NCBI GenBank assembly: GCA_034189505.1
Contig: JAXHUR010000003.1
Coordinates: 1 to 64,000 of the forward strand
Direction of reading: 5' to 3'
From: Geoalkalibacter_A sp034189505
GTDB lineage: Bacteria > Desulfobacterota > Desulfuromonadia > Desulfuromonadales > Geoalkalibacteraceae
Length of the DNA stretch: 64,000 nt
Below are positions 21,826 to 30,979 of the stretch, piece after piece. The notes beneath the pieces were generated by a model. That model saw only the letters and a program-made list of their open reading frames with translations. It ran no database searches and was not told the DNA's origin. The translations under genes were made by a program, and so were the position numbers. How positions within the stretch are numbered: the stretch's first letter is position 1; each line of letters begins with the position of its first letter.

Positions 21826-23892
21826 ATGTCTGCCGAACTTTTTTTGGAAATTGGGACCGAAGAAATACCCGCCGGTTTTCTGCCGGTTGCTCAAGCCGAC
21901 CTTGAACGCCTGCTTCGCAAGGAATTCGAGGCGGCGCGCATCGCCCACGGAGATGTGACAACCTACGCCACCCCGCGCCGTCTGGCGATCTCCGTCGCCG
22001 ATGTGGCTCCGGAACAGCAGCGCCAGGAACTCGACCTGATGGGGCCTTCGGTCAAGGTTGCTTTTGACGCTGATGGAAACCCCTCCAAGGCCGCCATGGG
22101 ATTCGCCCGCTCCAACGGAGTGGATGTCGCTGACCTGGGGCGGATCGAGACGGAAAAAGGGGAGTATGTCCATATCTCCAAGGTGGTCGAAGGTCGCCCC
22201 ACCTCTGAGATCCTTCCCGAAATGCTGCCCCGCGTCATCGGTTCGATCCCTTTCAAAAAATCGATGCGCTGGAAAGATCTTGACATCCGTTTCGCACGGC
22301 CCATGCACTGGATCGTCGCCCTTTTCGACGGCGATGTGGTTCCCTTCACTTTCGGCAACCTGAGCAGCGGAGTTCTCTCCCGGGGACATCGCTTCATGGC
22401 GCCGGACAGCTTTACCGTCCGCGATGCCCAGAGCTGGCTGGAGCAGTGTGAAGAGCAGTTCGTGCTGCCGCAGCCGGATAAACGCAAAGAGATTATTGCT
22501 TCTGAAATCGATCGTGTTGCCCGTGAGGCCGGTGGAACCGTCAACGCCGACCCGCAGCTGCTCAATGAAGTTTCTTTTCTGGTCGAATATCCCGTCGCCC
22601 TGTGCGGCGGTTTCGAGGAGAAATATCTTGAGCTTCCGCGCGAACTGCTGATTACCACCATGCGGGAGCACCAGCGCTATTTTACCGTGGCCGGATCTGA
22701 CGGGCAGCTGCTGCCGCTCTTCATCACGGTGGCCAATACCAGACCGCGTGTTCCCGCGGTGGTGATCAAGGGCAACGAGCGCGTATTGCGGGCGCGGCTT
22801 GCCGATGCCATGTTCTTCTGGCAGGAGGACCGCAAGTCCCCCCTTGAAAATCGTCTCGAGGCGCTCAAGAACGTCGTCTATCAGGCCAAACTGGGGACCA
22901 GCTACGAGAAGGTGATGCGCTTCAGGAAGATCGCCCTCGACCTGGCCGAAAAATTCGAACCGCAGTCAGCCTCTCTTGTGGAGCGTGCCGCGCTGCTGGC
23001 CAAGTGTGACCTCGAGACCGGCATGGTCTACGAATTCCCGGAACTGCAGGGGGTTATGGGGCGTGAATACGCGCGTCTCGAAAATGAAGACCCCCGCGTC
23101 TGCAAAGCGATCTACGAACATTACCTGCCGATCCAGGCCGGCGGCGAGCTGCCCTCGGACAGTATCGGTGCTTTTGTGTCTCTCGCGGACAAGATCGACA
23201 CCATCTGCGGCTGCTTCGGCGTCGGTCTTATCCCCACCGGGACTGCCGACCCCTATGCGCTGCGCCGCAATGCCATAGGTATCCTCAACATCGTTCTCGA
23301 CCGCGGCTTGCGGCTGTCGGTTGCGGAGCTGGTCGATCGCAGCCTCGCTTTGCTGGAGCCCAAGCTTCAACGCCCCATGGACGAGGTGCGCAGAGATGTG
23401 GTCGAATTCATCCGGCTGCGCTTCTTCAACATGCTGACCGGGCAGGGGTTTGCCCATGATGTCGTCGATGCGGTGCTGGCTGAGGCCTTCAGCGATCCCG
23501 TCGATGCGCTGCAGCGTGTCAAAGCGCTGTCCGAAATGAAGCAGCGCCAGGATTTCGATGCCCTGGCAGTTGCATTCAAGCGGGTGGTGAATATCATTAA
23601 GGGCGGGGTCGACAGCGCGGTGCGCGCCGACCTGTTTGAAGCCGCATGTGAAAAGGATCTGGCCGGGGCGGTGGAGAATGTTTTCGACCAGGTGCAGCGG
23701 CAGGTTGGAAATGGAGATTATGCAGGAGCCCTTCAATCCATTGCCGGGTTGCGTGCGCCTGTAGATGCATTTTTTGAAGGGGTCATGGTCATGGCGGAAG
23801 ATGAGGCGGTGCGAAAAAACCGCCTGGCGCTGTTGACCTCCGTGGCCCGGCTGTTTCAGGGGATTGCTGACTTTTCCCGGCTCTCAGACTGA
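21826..23892 (+). CDS. glyS: Glycyl-tRNA synthetase beta subunit
   Basis: A 688-residue subunit for tRNA-Gly recognition. It starts MSAELFLEIGTEEIPAGFL, the invariant GlyS opening, and contains YATPRRLAI, LVEYPVALCGGFEEKYLELP and TTMREHQRYF. The C-terminal anticodon-binding-like domain (from about residue 580) has the DxVRxNRLALL end seen in the family (EDEAVRKNRLALL). It forms a unit with glyQ. Confidence 0.97.
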   Translation: MSAELFLEIGTEEIPAGFLPVAQADLERLLRKEFEAARIAHGDVTTYATPRRLAISVADVAPEQQRQELDLMGPSVKVAFDADGNPSKAAMGFARSNGVDVADLGRIETEKGEYVHISKVVEGRPTSEILPEMLPRVIGSIPFKKSMRWKDLDIRFARPMHWIVALFDGDVVPFTFGNLSSGVLSRGHRFMAPDSFTVRDAQSWLEQCEEQFVLPQPDKRKEIIASEIDRVAREAGGTVNADPQLLNEVSFLVEYPVALCGGFEEKYLELPRELLITTMREHQRYFTVAGSDGQLLPLFITVANTRPRVPAVVIKGNERVLRARLADAMFFWQEDRKSPLENRLEALKNVVYQAKLGTSYEKVMRFRKIALDLAEKFEPQSASLVERAALLAKCDLETGMVYEFPELQGVMGREYARLENEDPRVCKAIYEHYLPIQAGGELPSDSIGAFVSLADKIDTICGCFGVGLIPTGTADPYALRRNAIGILNIVLDRGLRLSVAELVDRSLALLEPKLQRPMDEVRRDVVEFIRLRFFNMLTGQGFAHDVVDAVLAEAFSDPVDALQRVKALSEMKQRQDFDALAVAFKRVVNIIKGGVDSAVRADLFEAACEKDLAGAVENVFDQVQRQVGNGDYAGALQSIAGLRAPVDAFFEGVMVMAEDEAVRKNRLALLTSVARLFQGIADFSRLSD

Positions 23893-23964
23893 TTTTCACC
23901 CGGGGAGGCGGCGCGCGGACCATTTTGGTCTGAACCTACATCACTGATGAGGAGGAGTCGATTG

Positions 23965-26628
23965 ATGGCACGGAAGTATGTTTATTTCTTCGGCGAGGGG
24001 AAAGCCGAAGGACGCGGCGACATGAAAGAGTTGCTGGGCGGCAAAGGAGCCAATCTGGCGGAAATGACTTCCATCGGGTTGCCGGTACCGCCCGGATTCA
24101 CTCTTTCCACCGAGGTCTGCACCGAGTTTTACAAGAATAACCGTCAGTACCCCGACGGACTCACCGAAGAGGTGGAAAAGAATCTGGCGCGGGTCGAGGA
24201 ACTGATGGGGAAAAAGTTCGGTGACGCCGAGAATCCATTGCTCGTTTCGGTTCGCTCCGGTGCGCGCGCTTCCATGCCTGGCATGATGGACACCGTGCTC
24301 AACCTCGGACTCAACGATGAAACCGTCAAAGGTGTGATCAAGCAGAGCGGCGACGAGAGGTTTGCCTACGATTCCTATCGTCGCTTCATCCAGATGTATT
24401 CCAACGTGGTGTTGGGTATGAGCGGCGAAATCCTTGAGGATCTGCTCGAGGAGATGAAAGAGGAGCGCGGCGTCGAACTCGACACCCAGCTCTCTGCCGC
24501 CGACATGAAGGCACTGGTCCAGCAGTTCAAGGACAAGGTCAAGGAAACCCTGGGGCGCGATTTTCCCACCGACCCCCGCGAGCAGCTGTGGGGCGCCATC
24601 GGTGCGGTGTTCGGCTCCTGGATGAACCCGCGCGCCATTACATATCGCCGCTTGAACAATATCCCCGCTGAGTGGGGTACCGCGGTCAATGTGCAGGCCA
24701 TGGTGTTCGGCAACATGGGCGACGACTGTGCCACCGGCGTGGCCTTCACCCGCAACCCATCCACCGGCGAGAAAATCTTTTTCGGCGAGTTCCTGATCAA
24801 CGCTCAGGGCGAGGATGTGGTGGCCGGTATCCGCACGCCGCAGCCGATCAACAAGGGAAAGGGCGATTCCGACCTGCCGTCCATGGAAGAGGTTCTGCCC
24901 GAGTGTTACGAGCAGCTGATGAAAATTCAGCAGACCCTCGAAACTCATTACCGCGACATGCAGGATATCGAATTCACCATCGAGAAGCGCAAGCTCTATA
25001 TGCTGCAGACACGCACCGGCAAGCGCACTGCACGAGCGGCGGTGCAAATCGCCGTGGATATGGTCAAAGAGGGTCTGATCAACGAAAAGGAGGCGGTGCT
25101 GCGGGTCGAGCCGCGTCAGCTCGACCAGTTGTTGCACCCCTCCCTTGATCCCAAGGCAAGCAAAAAAGTTATCGCCAAGGGGCTGCCCGCATCGCCCGGC
25201 GCGGTCAACGGCGAAGTCGTCTTCACCGCCGACGAGGCTGAAGAGGCGGCCCGCATCGGTCTCAAAGTGATCCTGGTGCGTGTCGAAACCAGCCCCGAAG
25301 ATATTCACGGCATGCACGCCGCGCAGGGGATCCTGACCGCCCGCGGGGGGATGACCTCCCATGCGGCGGTGGTAGCGCGCGGCATGGGCAAATGCTGTGT
25401 AGCCGGTTGCGGTGATATCAAGGTCGATTATGCCAAGCAGCAGTTTGCGACCAAAAGCGGTGCCGTAATCCGCAAGGGCGAGGTGATCACTCTGGACGGT
25501 TCTACCGGGGAGGTTATGCAGGGTGCGGTTCCCACCGTGTCGCCTGAGCTCACCGGCGACTTCGCCATGCTGATGGAGTGGGTGGACAAGTTCCGCAAGC
25601 TCAAGGTGCGCACCAACGCCGATACGCCCAACGATGCAGCTGTCGCACGCAAGTTCGGCGCCGAAGGAATCGGCCTGTGCCGTACCGAACACATGTTCTT
25701 CGATGCGGAGCGGATCATGGCGGTACGTGAGATGATCCTCTCGGAAGAGGTCGAAGGGCGCAAAAAAGCCCTGGCCAAGATCCTGCCCATGCAGAAGGGC
25801 GATTTCAAGGGGCTGTTCCGCGAGATGAAGGGGCTGCCGGTCACCATCCGCCTGCTTGATCCGCCTCTGCACGAGTTTCTGCCGCAGAAGGAGGAGGAGA
25901 TCGAGGAGATTTCCAAAGTGATGGATGTCGACGCATCCGTGCTGCGGCACAAGGTTGACTACCTGCACGAGTTCAATCCCATGCTGGGTCATCGCGGCTG
26001 CCGTCTCGGCATCACTTACCCGGAAATCTACGACATGCAGGTGCAGGCGATTATGGAAGCGGCCTGCGAGCTGGTGCAGGAAGAAGGTTACCGCATTGTC
26101 CCCGAAATCATGATTCCGCTGGTCGGCCATGTGAAGGAGCTGGAAATCATGCGGGCCAACGCCGTGCGCATCGCCGACGGGGTCATCGAAAGGCTGGGCG
26201 CCAAGGTCGAATACCTGATCGGAACCATGATCGAATTGCCGCGCGCGGCCTTGACGGCTGACGAAGTGGCGACCCAGGCTGATTTCTTTTCTTTCGGCAC
26301 CAACGACCTCACGCAGACCACCTTTGGTCTTTCCCGTGACGACGCCGGCAAGTTCCTGCCGCAGTATGTCGAGCAGAACATTCTGCCCAATGATCCCTTT
26401 GTCACGCTCGATCAGCGTGGGGTTGGCCAGTTGGTGGAGATGGGCTGCGAAAAAGGACGCAAGGCCCGCCCCGGAATCAAGCTTGGGATTTGCGGCGAGC
26501 ATGGCGGCGATCCCGAAAGTGTCATCTTCTGCCACAGGATCGGGCTCGATTATGTCTCCTGCTCGCCTTTCCGGGTTCCGATCGCCCGGCTGGCGGCGGC
26601 CCATGCCGCACTGATGGATGAGGCTTGA
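23965..26628 (+). CDS. ppdK: Pyruvate, phosphate dikinase
   Basis: A 887-residue enzyme interconverting pyruvate + ATP + Pi and PEP + AMP + PPi. The N-terminal nucleotide-binding domain starts KYVYFFGEGKAEG, the swivelling phosphohistidine domain has GGMTSHAAVVARGMGK with the carrier His at about residue 466, and the C-terminal PEP/pyruvate barrel shows RLLDPPLHEFLP, NPMLGHRGCRLGI and the terminal GICGEHGGDP with the catalytic Cys. GAGGAGGAG favours ATG 23965 over the upstream ATG at 23947. In an acetate-using anaerobe it gives PEP for gluconeogenesis. It is a single gene, ended by a strong hairpin. Confidence 0.96.
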   Translation: MARKYVYFFGEGKAEGRGDMKELLGGKGANLAEMTSIGLPVPPGFTLSTEVCTEFYKNNRQYPDGLTEEVEKNLARVEELMGKKFGDAENPLLVSVRSGARASMPGMMDTVLNLGLNDETVKGVIKQSGDERFAYDSYRRFIQMYSNVVLGMSGEILEDLLEEMKEERGVELDTQLSAADMKALVQQFKDKVKETLGRDFPTDPREQLWGAIGAVFGSWMNPRAITYRRLNNIPAEWGTAVNVQAMVFGNMGDDCATGVAFTRNPSTGEKIFFGEFLINAQGEDVVAGIRTPQPINKGKGDSDLPSMEEVLPECYEQLMKIQQTLETHYRDMQDIEFTIEKRKLYMLQTRTGKRTARAAVQIAVDMVKEGLINEKEAVLRVEPRQLDQLLHPSLDPKASKKVIAKGLPASPGAVNGEVVFTADEAEEAARIGLKVILVRVETSPEDIHGMHAAQGILTARGGMTSHAAVVARGMGKCCVAGCGDIKVDYAKQQFATKSGAVIRKGEVITLDGSTGEVMQGAVPTVSPELTGDFAMLMEWVDKFRKLKVRTNADTPNDAAVARKFGAEGIGLCRTEHMFFDAERIMAVREMILSEEVEGRKKALAKILPMQKGDFKGLFREMKGLPVTIRLLDPPLHEFLPQKEEEIEEISKVMDVDASVLRHKVDYLHEFNPMLGHRGCRLGITYPEIYDMQVQAIMEAACELVQEEGYRIVPEIMIPLVGHVKELEIMRANAVRIADGVIERLGAKVEYLIGTMIELPRAALTADEVATQADFFSFGTNDLTQTTFGLSRDDAGKFLPQYVEQNILPNDPFVTLDQRGVGQLVEMGCEKGRKARPGIKLGICGEHGGDPESVIFCHRIGLDYVSCSPFRVPIARLAAAHAALMDEA

Positions 26629-26654
26629 TGCCTTATACTGCCTATTTCTGTCAC

Positions 26655-26695
26655 ACCAGAAAAGGCCGCTCCTTTGGGGGGCGGCCTTTTCTGGT
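26655..26695 (+). terminator. Terminator after ppdK
   Basis: A perfect 15-bp stem (26655-26669 with 26681-26695) containing AAAAGGCCGC/GCGGCCTTTT with an 11-nt loop. Confidence 0.85.
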
Positions 26696-26822
26696 ATGGA
26701 CTCCTGGGTTTCGTTCCTTGACGCCACCAATCATGCAATGATACAAAAGGTTCCCTTCTTTTGACGGAAAGAGATTTTTTCGCGAGCAACCCATTATTTT
26801 TGAAGAGGAATTCCAGAGTTTT

Positions 26823-27269
26823 ATGAGTTCTGCACAAAACCCTACGGTTGGTGGACATATTGAATCCAAGTGCACCAAATGCGGTCGTGTGACCAATCAC
26901 ACCATTGTTGCCATGGTGGAGGCCACGGTGGTCAATGTGCAATGCAATACCTGCGAAGGTACGCATAAATACCGCCCTCCCAAAGCTGCGCGCACGACTA
27001 AAGCCAAAGCGAGCGGCGGAGCACGACGGGTGACCGATAAAGCCGTCAGTGCTAAAAAAGCGACCGCCGATCAGGAAGAATGGCAGCAGAATGTGCGCGA
27101 TCGCGATCCTGCTGCGGCTGTCGACTATACGATGGATGGCAGCTTCGAGATTGAGGATCTCGTGCGGCACCCGGTTTTCGGGCTCGGCCAGGTGGTTGCG
27201 GTTTTCAAGCCGAATAAGATGGAAGTGCTGTTCGAGCAGGGGCGCAAGATGTTGCGCTGCCAACTCTGA
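26823..27269 (+). CDS. Zinc-ribbon protein with a CarD/UvrD-tail-like C-terminal domain
   Basis: A 148-residue protein in three parts. Residues 1-50 form a zinc ribbon with CTKC and CNTC. Residues 50-85 are a basic, Lys/Ala/Arg-rich linker. Residues about 105-148, reading DLVRHPVFGLGQVVAVFK and MEVLFEQGRKMLR, have the strand-turn pattern HPxFGxGxV that occurs in Tudor-like modules such as the CarD N-terminus and the UvrD/PcrA tail, which bind RNA polymerase. A nucleic-acid or RNA-polymerase role is therefore plausible but unproven. nfi follows 28 bp downstream. Confidence 0.65.
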   Translation: MSSAQNPTVGGHIESKCTKCGRVTNHTIVAMVEATVVNVQCNTCEGTHKYRPPKAARTTKAKASGGARRVTDKAVSAKKATADQEEWQQNVRDRDPAAAVDYTMDGSFEIEDLVRHPVFGLGQVVAVFKPNKMEVLFEQGRKMLRCQL

Positions 27270-27297
27270 AGGCGACTCTTCGGAACAATCAATCCGG

Positions 27298-27981
27298 ATG
27301 GAATTCAACGAACTGCATAGCTGGGATCTGACACCCCGTGAAGCCGTTGCACTGCAGCGTGAACTGGCCGAACAGGTTACGCTGCAGGAACGGCTGCCGC
27401 CGGTCGTCCGTACCCTGGCCGGCGTTGATGTCTCGTACGAGAAACACGGACGGGAATTTTTTGCCGGCGTCGTGCTGCTCGCTTTCCCAGGTCTCGAACC
27501 CATCGCCTGGGCAAGCGCCCGCGGGCAGGTGGACTTTCCTTATATCCCCGGGCTTCTTTCATTTCGAGAGTTGCCGGTCGTGCTGGAGGCCTTCAGGCAA
27601 TTGCGGGATGCTCCTGATCTGGTGATGGTCGATGGCCAGGGGATTGCGCACCCGCGCCGTTTGGGAATTGCTTCCCATCTCGGTTTGTGGATCGAACTCC
27701 CCACAATCGGCTGCGCCAAGAGCAGGCTCTGCGGTGTTCATGACGAGGTCGGTTTGGAAAAGGGCGCGGGGGCGTCTCTTTCTGATCGGGGTGAAGTCAT
27801 CGGCCGGGTATTGCGCAGCCGCACAGGAGTCAAGCCCCTGTATGTTTCGCCCGGGTACGCTATCGGTGTGGATCGCGCCGCGCAATGGGTTCTGCACAGC
27901 TGCCGCCGCTACCGCATGCCGGAACCCACGCGTCTGGCCCATCTCTTCACCAACCGCCTGCGGAGCGCCGCCCGCGAATAA
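27298..27981 (+). CDS. nfi: Endonuclease V (deoxyinosine repair)
   Basis: A 227-residue Nfi-family nuclease cutting the second phosphodiester bond 3' of deoxyinosine. Visible motifs are LAGVDVSYEKHG with the first catalytic Asp, PYIPGLLSFRELPVV, MVDGQGIAHPRRLGIASHLG with the second Asp, and PTIGCAKSRLCG. Length is close to E. coli Nfi (223). ATG 27298 is chosen because the frame upstream overlaps the zinc-ribbon gene; the ribosome site is weak. It converges with the DUF2520 gene. Confidence 0.95.
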   Translation: MEFNELHSWDLTPREAVALQRELAEQVTLQERLPPVVRTLAGVDVSYEKHGREFFAGVVLLAFPGLEPIAWASARGQVDFPYIPGLLSFRELPVVLEAFRQLRDAPDLVMVDGQGIAHPRRLGIASHLGLWIELPTIGCAKSRLCGVHDEVGLEKGAGASLSDRGEVIGRVLRSRTGVKPLYVSPGYAIGVDRAAQWVLHSCRRYRMPEPTRLAHLFTNRLRSAARE

Positions 27982-27983
27982 AT

Positions 27984-28859
27984 CTACTCATCAAGCGCTT
28001 TCAGAATCCTGCGGGATTGTTCCGCCTCCAACGTTCCTTTGTGACGAGCCAGTTCAACCGTTTTTCGACCCAGCGCGCGATAAATTTCCCCGATATCTTC
28101 AGGCAGCGCATCCAGGGCGCGCAGGTGCTTTTCCACGGTGCGGACATCGCCACGGGCGATAGGACCGGTCAGTGCGTTTTCCGGACCGAGGGCGGCCAGG
28201 TTTTTCCCTGTATCCTTCATCAGCGAGGTCAGCATGCGGAAGGCATCCTGCTGGCTGAAGCCGCAGGCCGCCATAATATCGCGCGCCACACTGACAAGAG
28301 TGACCAGGTAGTTGGAGGCCACGCAGGCCGCCGCGTGATAGAGGGGTTTTTGTTCACCTTTGATGCGAAAGGCGATTCCGCCCATTGCCTGAATCAGTTC
28401 CTCAGCCAGCGGCAGAAGTTCCTCCTCCCCCTCTATCGCGAAGGGGCTGCCCGGCAGGGCCCGGACGCCAACCACCTCATCCGGAAAAGACTTGAGGGGG
28501 TGAATGGCCAGGGCGTGAAGTCCGTCCGCCTGGTCTCCCAGGAGAATGTCAGCGCGATGGATGCCGCTGAAATGGACCAGGACTGTGCCGGGGGCCAACC
28601 CGACTTCGCGACGCAGATGGGCCGCTACGGAGCCGATCCGGTCGTCGCTGACCGCCAGCAGGATGATTTCCGCCTCGTGCACGCAGGACATATCCGTCGT
28701 GGCCGCCTGCCGCACCCCGGCAAAACGGGCGGCAGAGACGGCCCGCCCGCGGTCGCGGCTGATAATGGCCCGGATATCGTGCCCTGCGTCATGCAGCAGG
28801 CTGGCGACGCTTTGTCCCACTGCGCCCGTTCCGATAATGGCTAATCGTTTCGGTTTCAC
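27984..28859 (-). CDS. Rossmann-fold oxidoreductase with DUF2520 domain
   Basis: A 291-residue protein. It begins with a nucleotide-binding fold, LAIIGTGAVGQSVASLL (GxGxxG), continues with VLVHFSGIHRADIL, and has the helical C-terminal DUF2520 domain recognisable from KPLYHAAACVASNYLVTL. The family resembles F420/NADP-dependent oxidoreductases and ketopantoate reductase-like enzymes; the substrate is unknown. It overlaps the end of the FAH-family gene by 4 bp and is clearly cotranscribed with it. Confidence 0.85.
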   Translation of the reverse strand: MKPKRLAIIGTGAVGQSVASLLHDAGHDIRAIISRDRGRAVSAARFAGVRQAATTDMSCVHEAEIILLAVSDDRIGSVAAHLRREVGLAPGTVLVHFSGIHRADILLGDQADGLHALAIHPLKSFPDEVVGVRALPGSPFAIEGEEELLPLAEELIQAMGGIAFRIKGEQKPLYHAAACVASNYLVTLVSVARDIMAACGFSQQDAFRMLTSLMKDTGKNLAALGPENALTGPIARGDVRTVEKHLRALDALPEDIGEIYRALGRKTVELARHKGTLEAEQSRRILKALDE

Positions 28860-29512
28860 CTGACCGATACCTCCAGTGATCCAAGTTGGTCAATCTCCGC
28901 GCGCAGATGGTCTCCGCTCTGAACCGGGCCGACGCCGGCCGGAGTCCCGGTCAGGATGATATCCCCTTCCTCAAGGGTGAAGATCTTCGACACGTGTGCA
29001 ATAATTTCTGCGGGTTCCAGGATCATCTGATCCGTGTTGCCTTCCTGGCGGAGGGTACCGTTGACGCTGAGGCGAATGCCAAGGCGTTCAGGCGTGGTCA
29101 CCTTGTCCCGGGGCGTGAAGTCGGACAGGGGGCAGGAGGTGTCGAAGCCTTTGGCGATCTCCCACGGCAATCCCTGCTTTTTGAGGCGGTTCTGCACATC
29201 GCGCAGGGTCATGTCGAGTGCCACGGCGTAGCCCGCTATCAGATCCCGGGCTTTGTCCTTTTCGATATTGCGGCCATAACTGCCGATAAGAACGGCCATT
29301 TCCACTTCATGGTGGCATTCGCTGGAATAGGGAGGTATCACGATCCGCTCGCCACAGCGAATGATGCTGGTGGCGGGCTTGAGAAAGATGACAGGCTCCT
29401 GGGGAACGGGGTTGCCGAGTTCGCGCGCATGCTCTACATAATTGCGGCCGAGGCAGATGATTTTTCCGACGCTGTAATTGCGGCTGCGGCCGCGCATGTG
29501 AACCTTATGCAT
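28856..29512 (-). CDS. Fumarylacetoacetate hydrolase-family protein
   Basis: A 218-residue FAH-fold enzyme. The pattern KIICLGRNYVEHARELG, EPVIFLKPATSII, the metal-binding CHHEVEMAVLIG (two acidic residues after the His pair) and ILTGTPAGVGPVQSGD is clear. Members are hydrolases, decarboxylases or oxaloacetate tautomerase-like enzymes acting on 2-keto acids; the reaction here cannot be fixed from sequence. GGAGAAA precedes the ATG at 29512. It is followed by the overlapping DUF2520 gene. Confidence 0.88.
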   Translation of the reverse strand: MHKVHMRGRSRNYSVGKIICLGRNYVEHARELGNPVPQEPVIFLKPATSIIRCGERIVIPPYSSECHHEVEMAVLIGSYGRNIEKDKARDLIAGYAVALDMTLRDVQNRLKKQGLPWEIAKGFDTSCPLSDFTPRDKVTTPERLGIRLSVNGTLRQEGNTDQMILEPAEIIAHVSKIFTLEEGDIILTGTPAGVGPVQSGDHLRAEIDQLGSLEVSVR

Positions 29513-29739
29513 GAATCTTATTTCTCCCTTTATTTGCGCAGTGACGTATATTTTGTGAGAATGTGCCGGTTTGTTCCGCTCAGTTGATCGGAGACGTTTT
29601 TCATTTTACCATTCATCGTTCGCGAATGAAGAGGAGATGACAGGAAAATTCATTTCCTGCCGTTTCTTCATGGCAATGGACGGCCCTGGCGGTGGACGTG
29701 GACGTGGACCTGTTCAGCGCACCACGCCGATATGGTATG

Positions 29740-29755
29740 TTTAACCCGGGTTAAA
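29740..29755. promoter_or_regulatory. 16-bp perfect palindrome upstream of the rhomboid gene
   Basis: TTTAACCCGGGTTAAA ends 22 bp before the rhomboid ATG, overlapping or just after a possible -10 (TATGGT, 29731-29736). Position and symmetry suggest a repressor operator. The same divergent region has (GTGGAC)x3 at 29692-29709 and a CAGGAAA/TTTCCTG hairpin at 29641-29659. Confidence 0.45.
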
Positions 29756-29777
29756 TCTTCCTGAAAGGATAAAAAAG

Positions 29778-30971
29778 ATGTTCCTGCCGGTTGGCGACTT
29801 CCCCAATCCACGCACCACGCCGGTCATGACCTATCTTCTTATCGCGGCCAATGTCATGGTATGGCTGGTCGTCGCCCTGCCCCTGAGTACGACCAGACCC
29901 GATCTGAATGACCCCCTTCTGTTGCAGTACCTCAGAGATCTGGGCGTTCAGGGGTCTGTTCCGGTCCGGGTCATCTTCGAGCAGGTCAGTGCCTACGATC
30001 TTTTTATCTACCAGTATGGCTACCGCCCGGCCGATCCCTCTTTTCTGACTCTGTTTACGGCCATGTTTCTGCATGGCGGATGGCTCCATCTGATCGGGAA
30101 TATGCTTTTTTTATGGATTTTTGGCGATAATGTCGAACACCGCATCGGCCATATTCCGTTCTTTTTCGCCTACATGGTGACGGGAATACTGGCCACGGTG
30201 TTTTTCGCCATGTTTGTTCCCCAGTCTCAGACCCCCATGGTGGGGGCGTCAGGGGCCATTTCGGGGGTGCTGGGTTTCTACTTTCTGTGGTTTCCCCGCA
30301 ACATGGTCAAAGTCTTCATTTTTCTGTTTCCGTTTATCATGAACACATTCCTGGTGCCGGCGCGCCTGGTGCTGGGGTTTTACCTGGTGATCGACAACCT
30401 GCTGCCGTTTCTGCTCACCGGCGGAGGCGGAGGCTCGGGGGTTGCCCATGGCGCCCATATCGGAGGGTTTTTAGGCGGACTCGGCATCGCCTGGGGGATT
30501 GATCGGTTTCCGGGGTGGAAGTTCGGGCGCAGTTTCCGTCAATTCCGACGGGAGGAGAGTGCGGCAGGCTCAACCTCCACTCCCGGGCTGAAGCCTGCCG
30601 CGCTGATTCATCATCATTTGACCAACCATCGGCCGGAGCAGGCTGCGGCCCTTTTTCTGCGCCTGGGGTCCGAGCAGGACCGCAGAGCGCTTGCTTCCGA
30701 GGACCTGGTCCGGATTGGAGAATTTTTTCTTGAGCAGGGACGTGACGATCTGGCGCTCCCCCTGTTCAGAAGATTTATCCAGGAGCGTCCCACCGATTTT
30801 TATCTCGACCGGGCCCTTCTCGGCGCCGGCCGAGCCTTGGAACGGCATGGACGGCAAATTACCAGTGCCTATCAGTATTTCCTCGACGCCGTCGATGTCG
30901 CGCGCACGCCCGAAGTGCGCGAGGAGGCGTTGATGCGCCTTCGCGCCATTGATCGGTTAGCAAAAAGGTAA
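29778..30971 (+). CDS. Rhomboid-family intramembrane serine protease with C-terminal helical repeats
   Basis: A 397-residue membrane protein. Residues about 15-245 form the rhomboid core: first helix at VMTYLLIAANVMVWLV, a long periplasmic loop, FLHGGWLHLIGN (His104, Asn108), catalytic Ser158 in GASGAISG and catalytic His227 in HGAHIGGF. The 150-residue C-terminal part is cytoplasmic and helical with TPR-like pairs (QAAALFLRLG, DDLALPLFRRF, SAYQYFLDAVD). Rhomboids cut transmembrane substrates; the target is not known. The radical SAM gene starts 8 bp downstream. Confidence 0.92.
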   Translation: MFLPVGDFPNPRTTPVMTYLLIAANVMVWLVVALPLSTTRPDLNDPLLLQYLRDLGVQGSVPVRVIFEQVSAYDLFIYQYGYRPADPSFLTLFTAMFLHGGWLHLIGNMLFLWIFGDNVEHRIGHIPFFFAYMVTGILATVFFAMFVPQSQTPMVGASGAISGVLGFYFLWFPRNMVKVFIFLFPFIMNTFLVPARLVLGFYLVIDNLLPFLLTGGGGGSGVAHGAHIGGFLGGLGIAWGIDRFPGWKFGRSFRQFRREESAAGSTSTPGLKPAALIHHHLTNHRPEQAAALFLRLGSEQDRRALASEDLVRIGEFFLEQGRDDLALPLFRRFIQERPTDFYLDRALLGAGRALERHGRQITSAYQYFLDAVDVARTPEVREEALMRLRAIDRLAKR

Positions 30972-30979
30972 ATTAAATT

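Noticed and set aside
23941..26730. A 929-codon open frame on the minus strand opposite ppdK
   Set aside because: It is the antisense shadow of a highly biased GC-rich gene: no family resemblance and no ribosome site, and the plus strand encodes an unmistakable enzyme.
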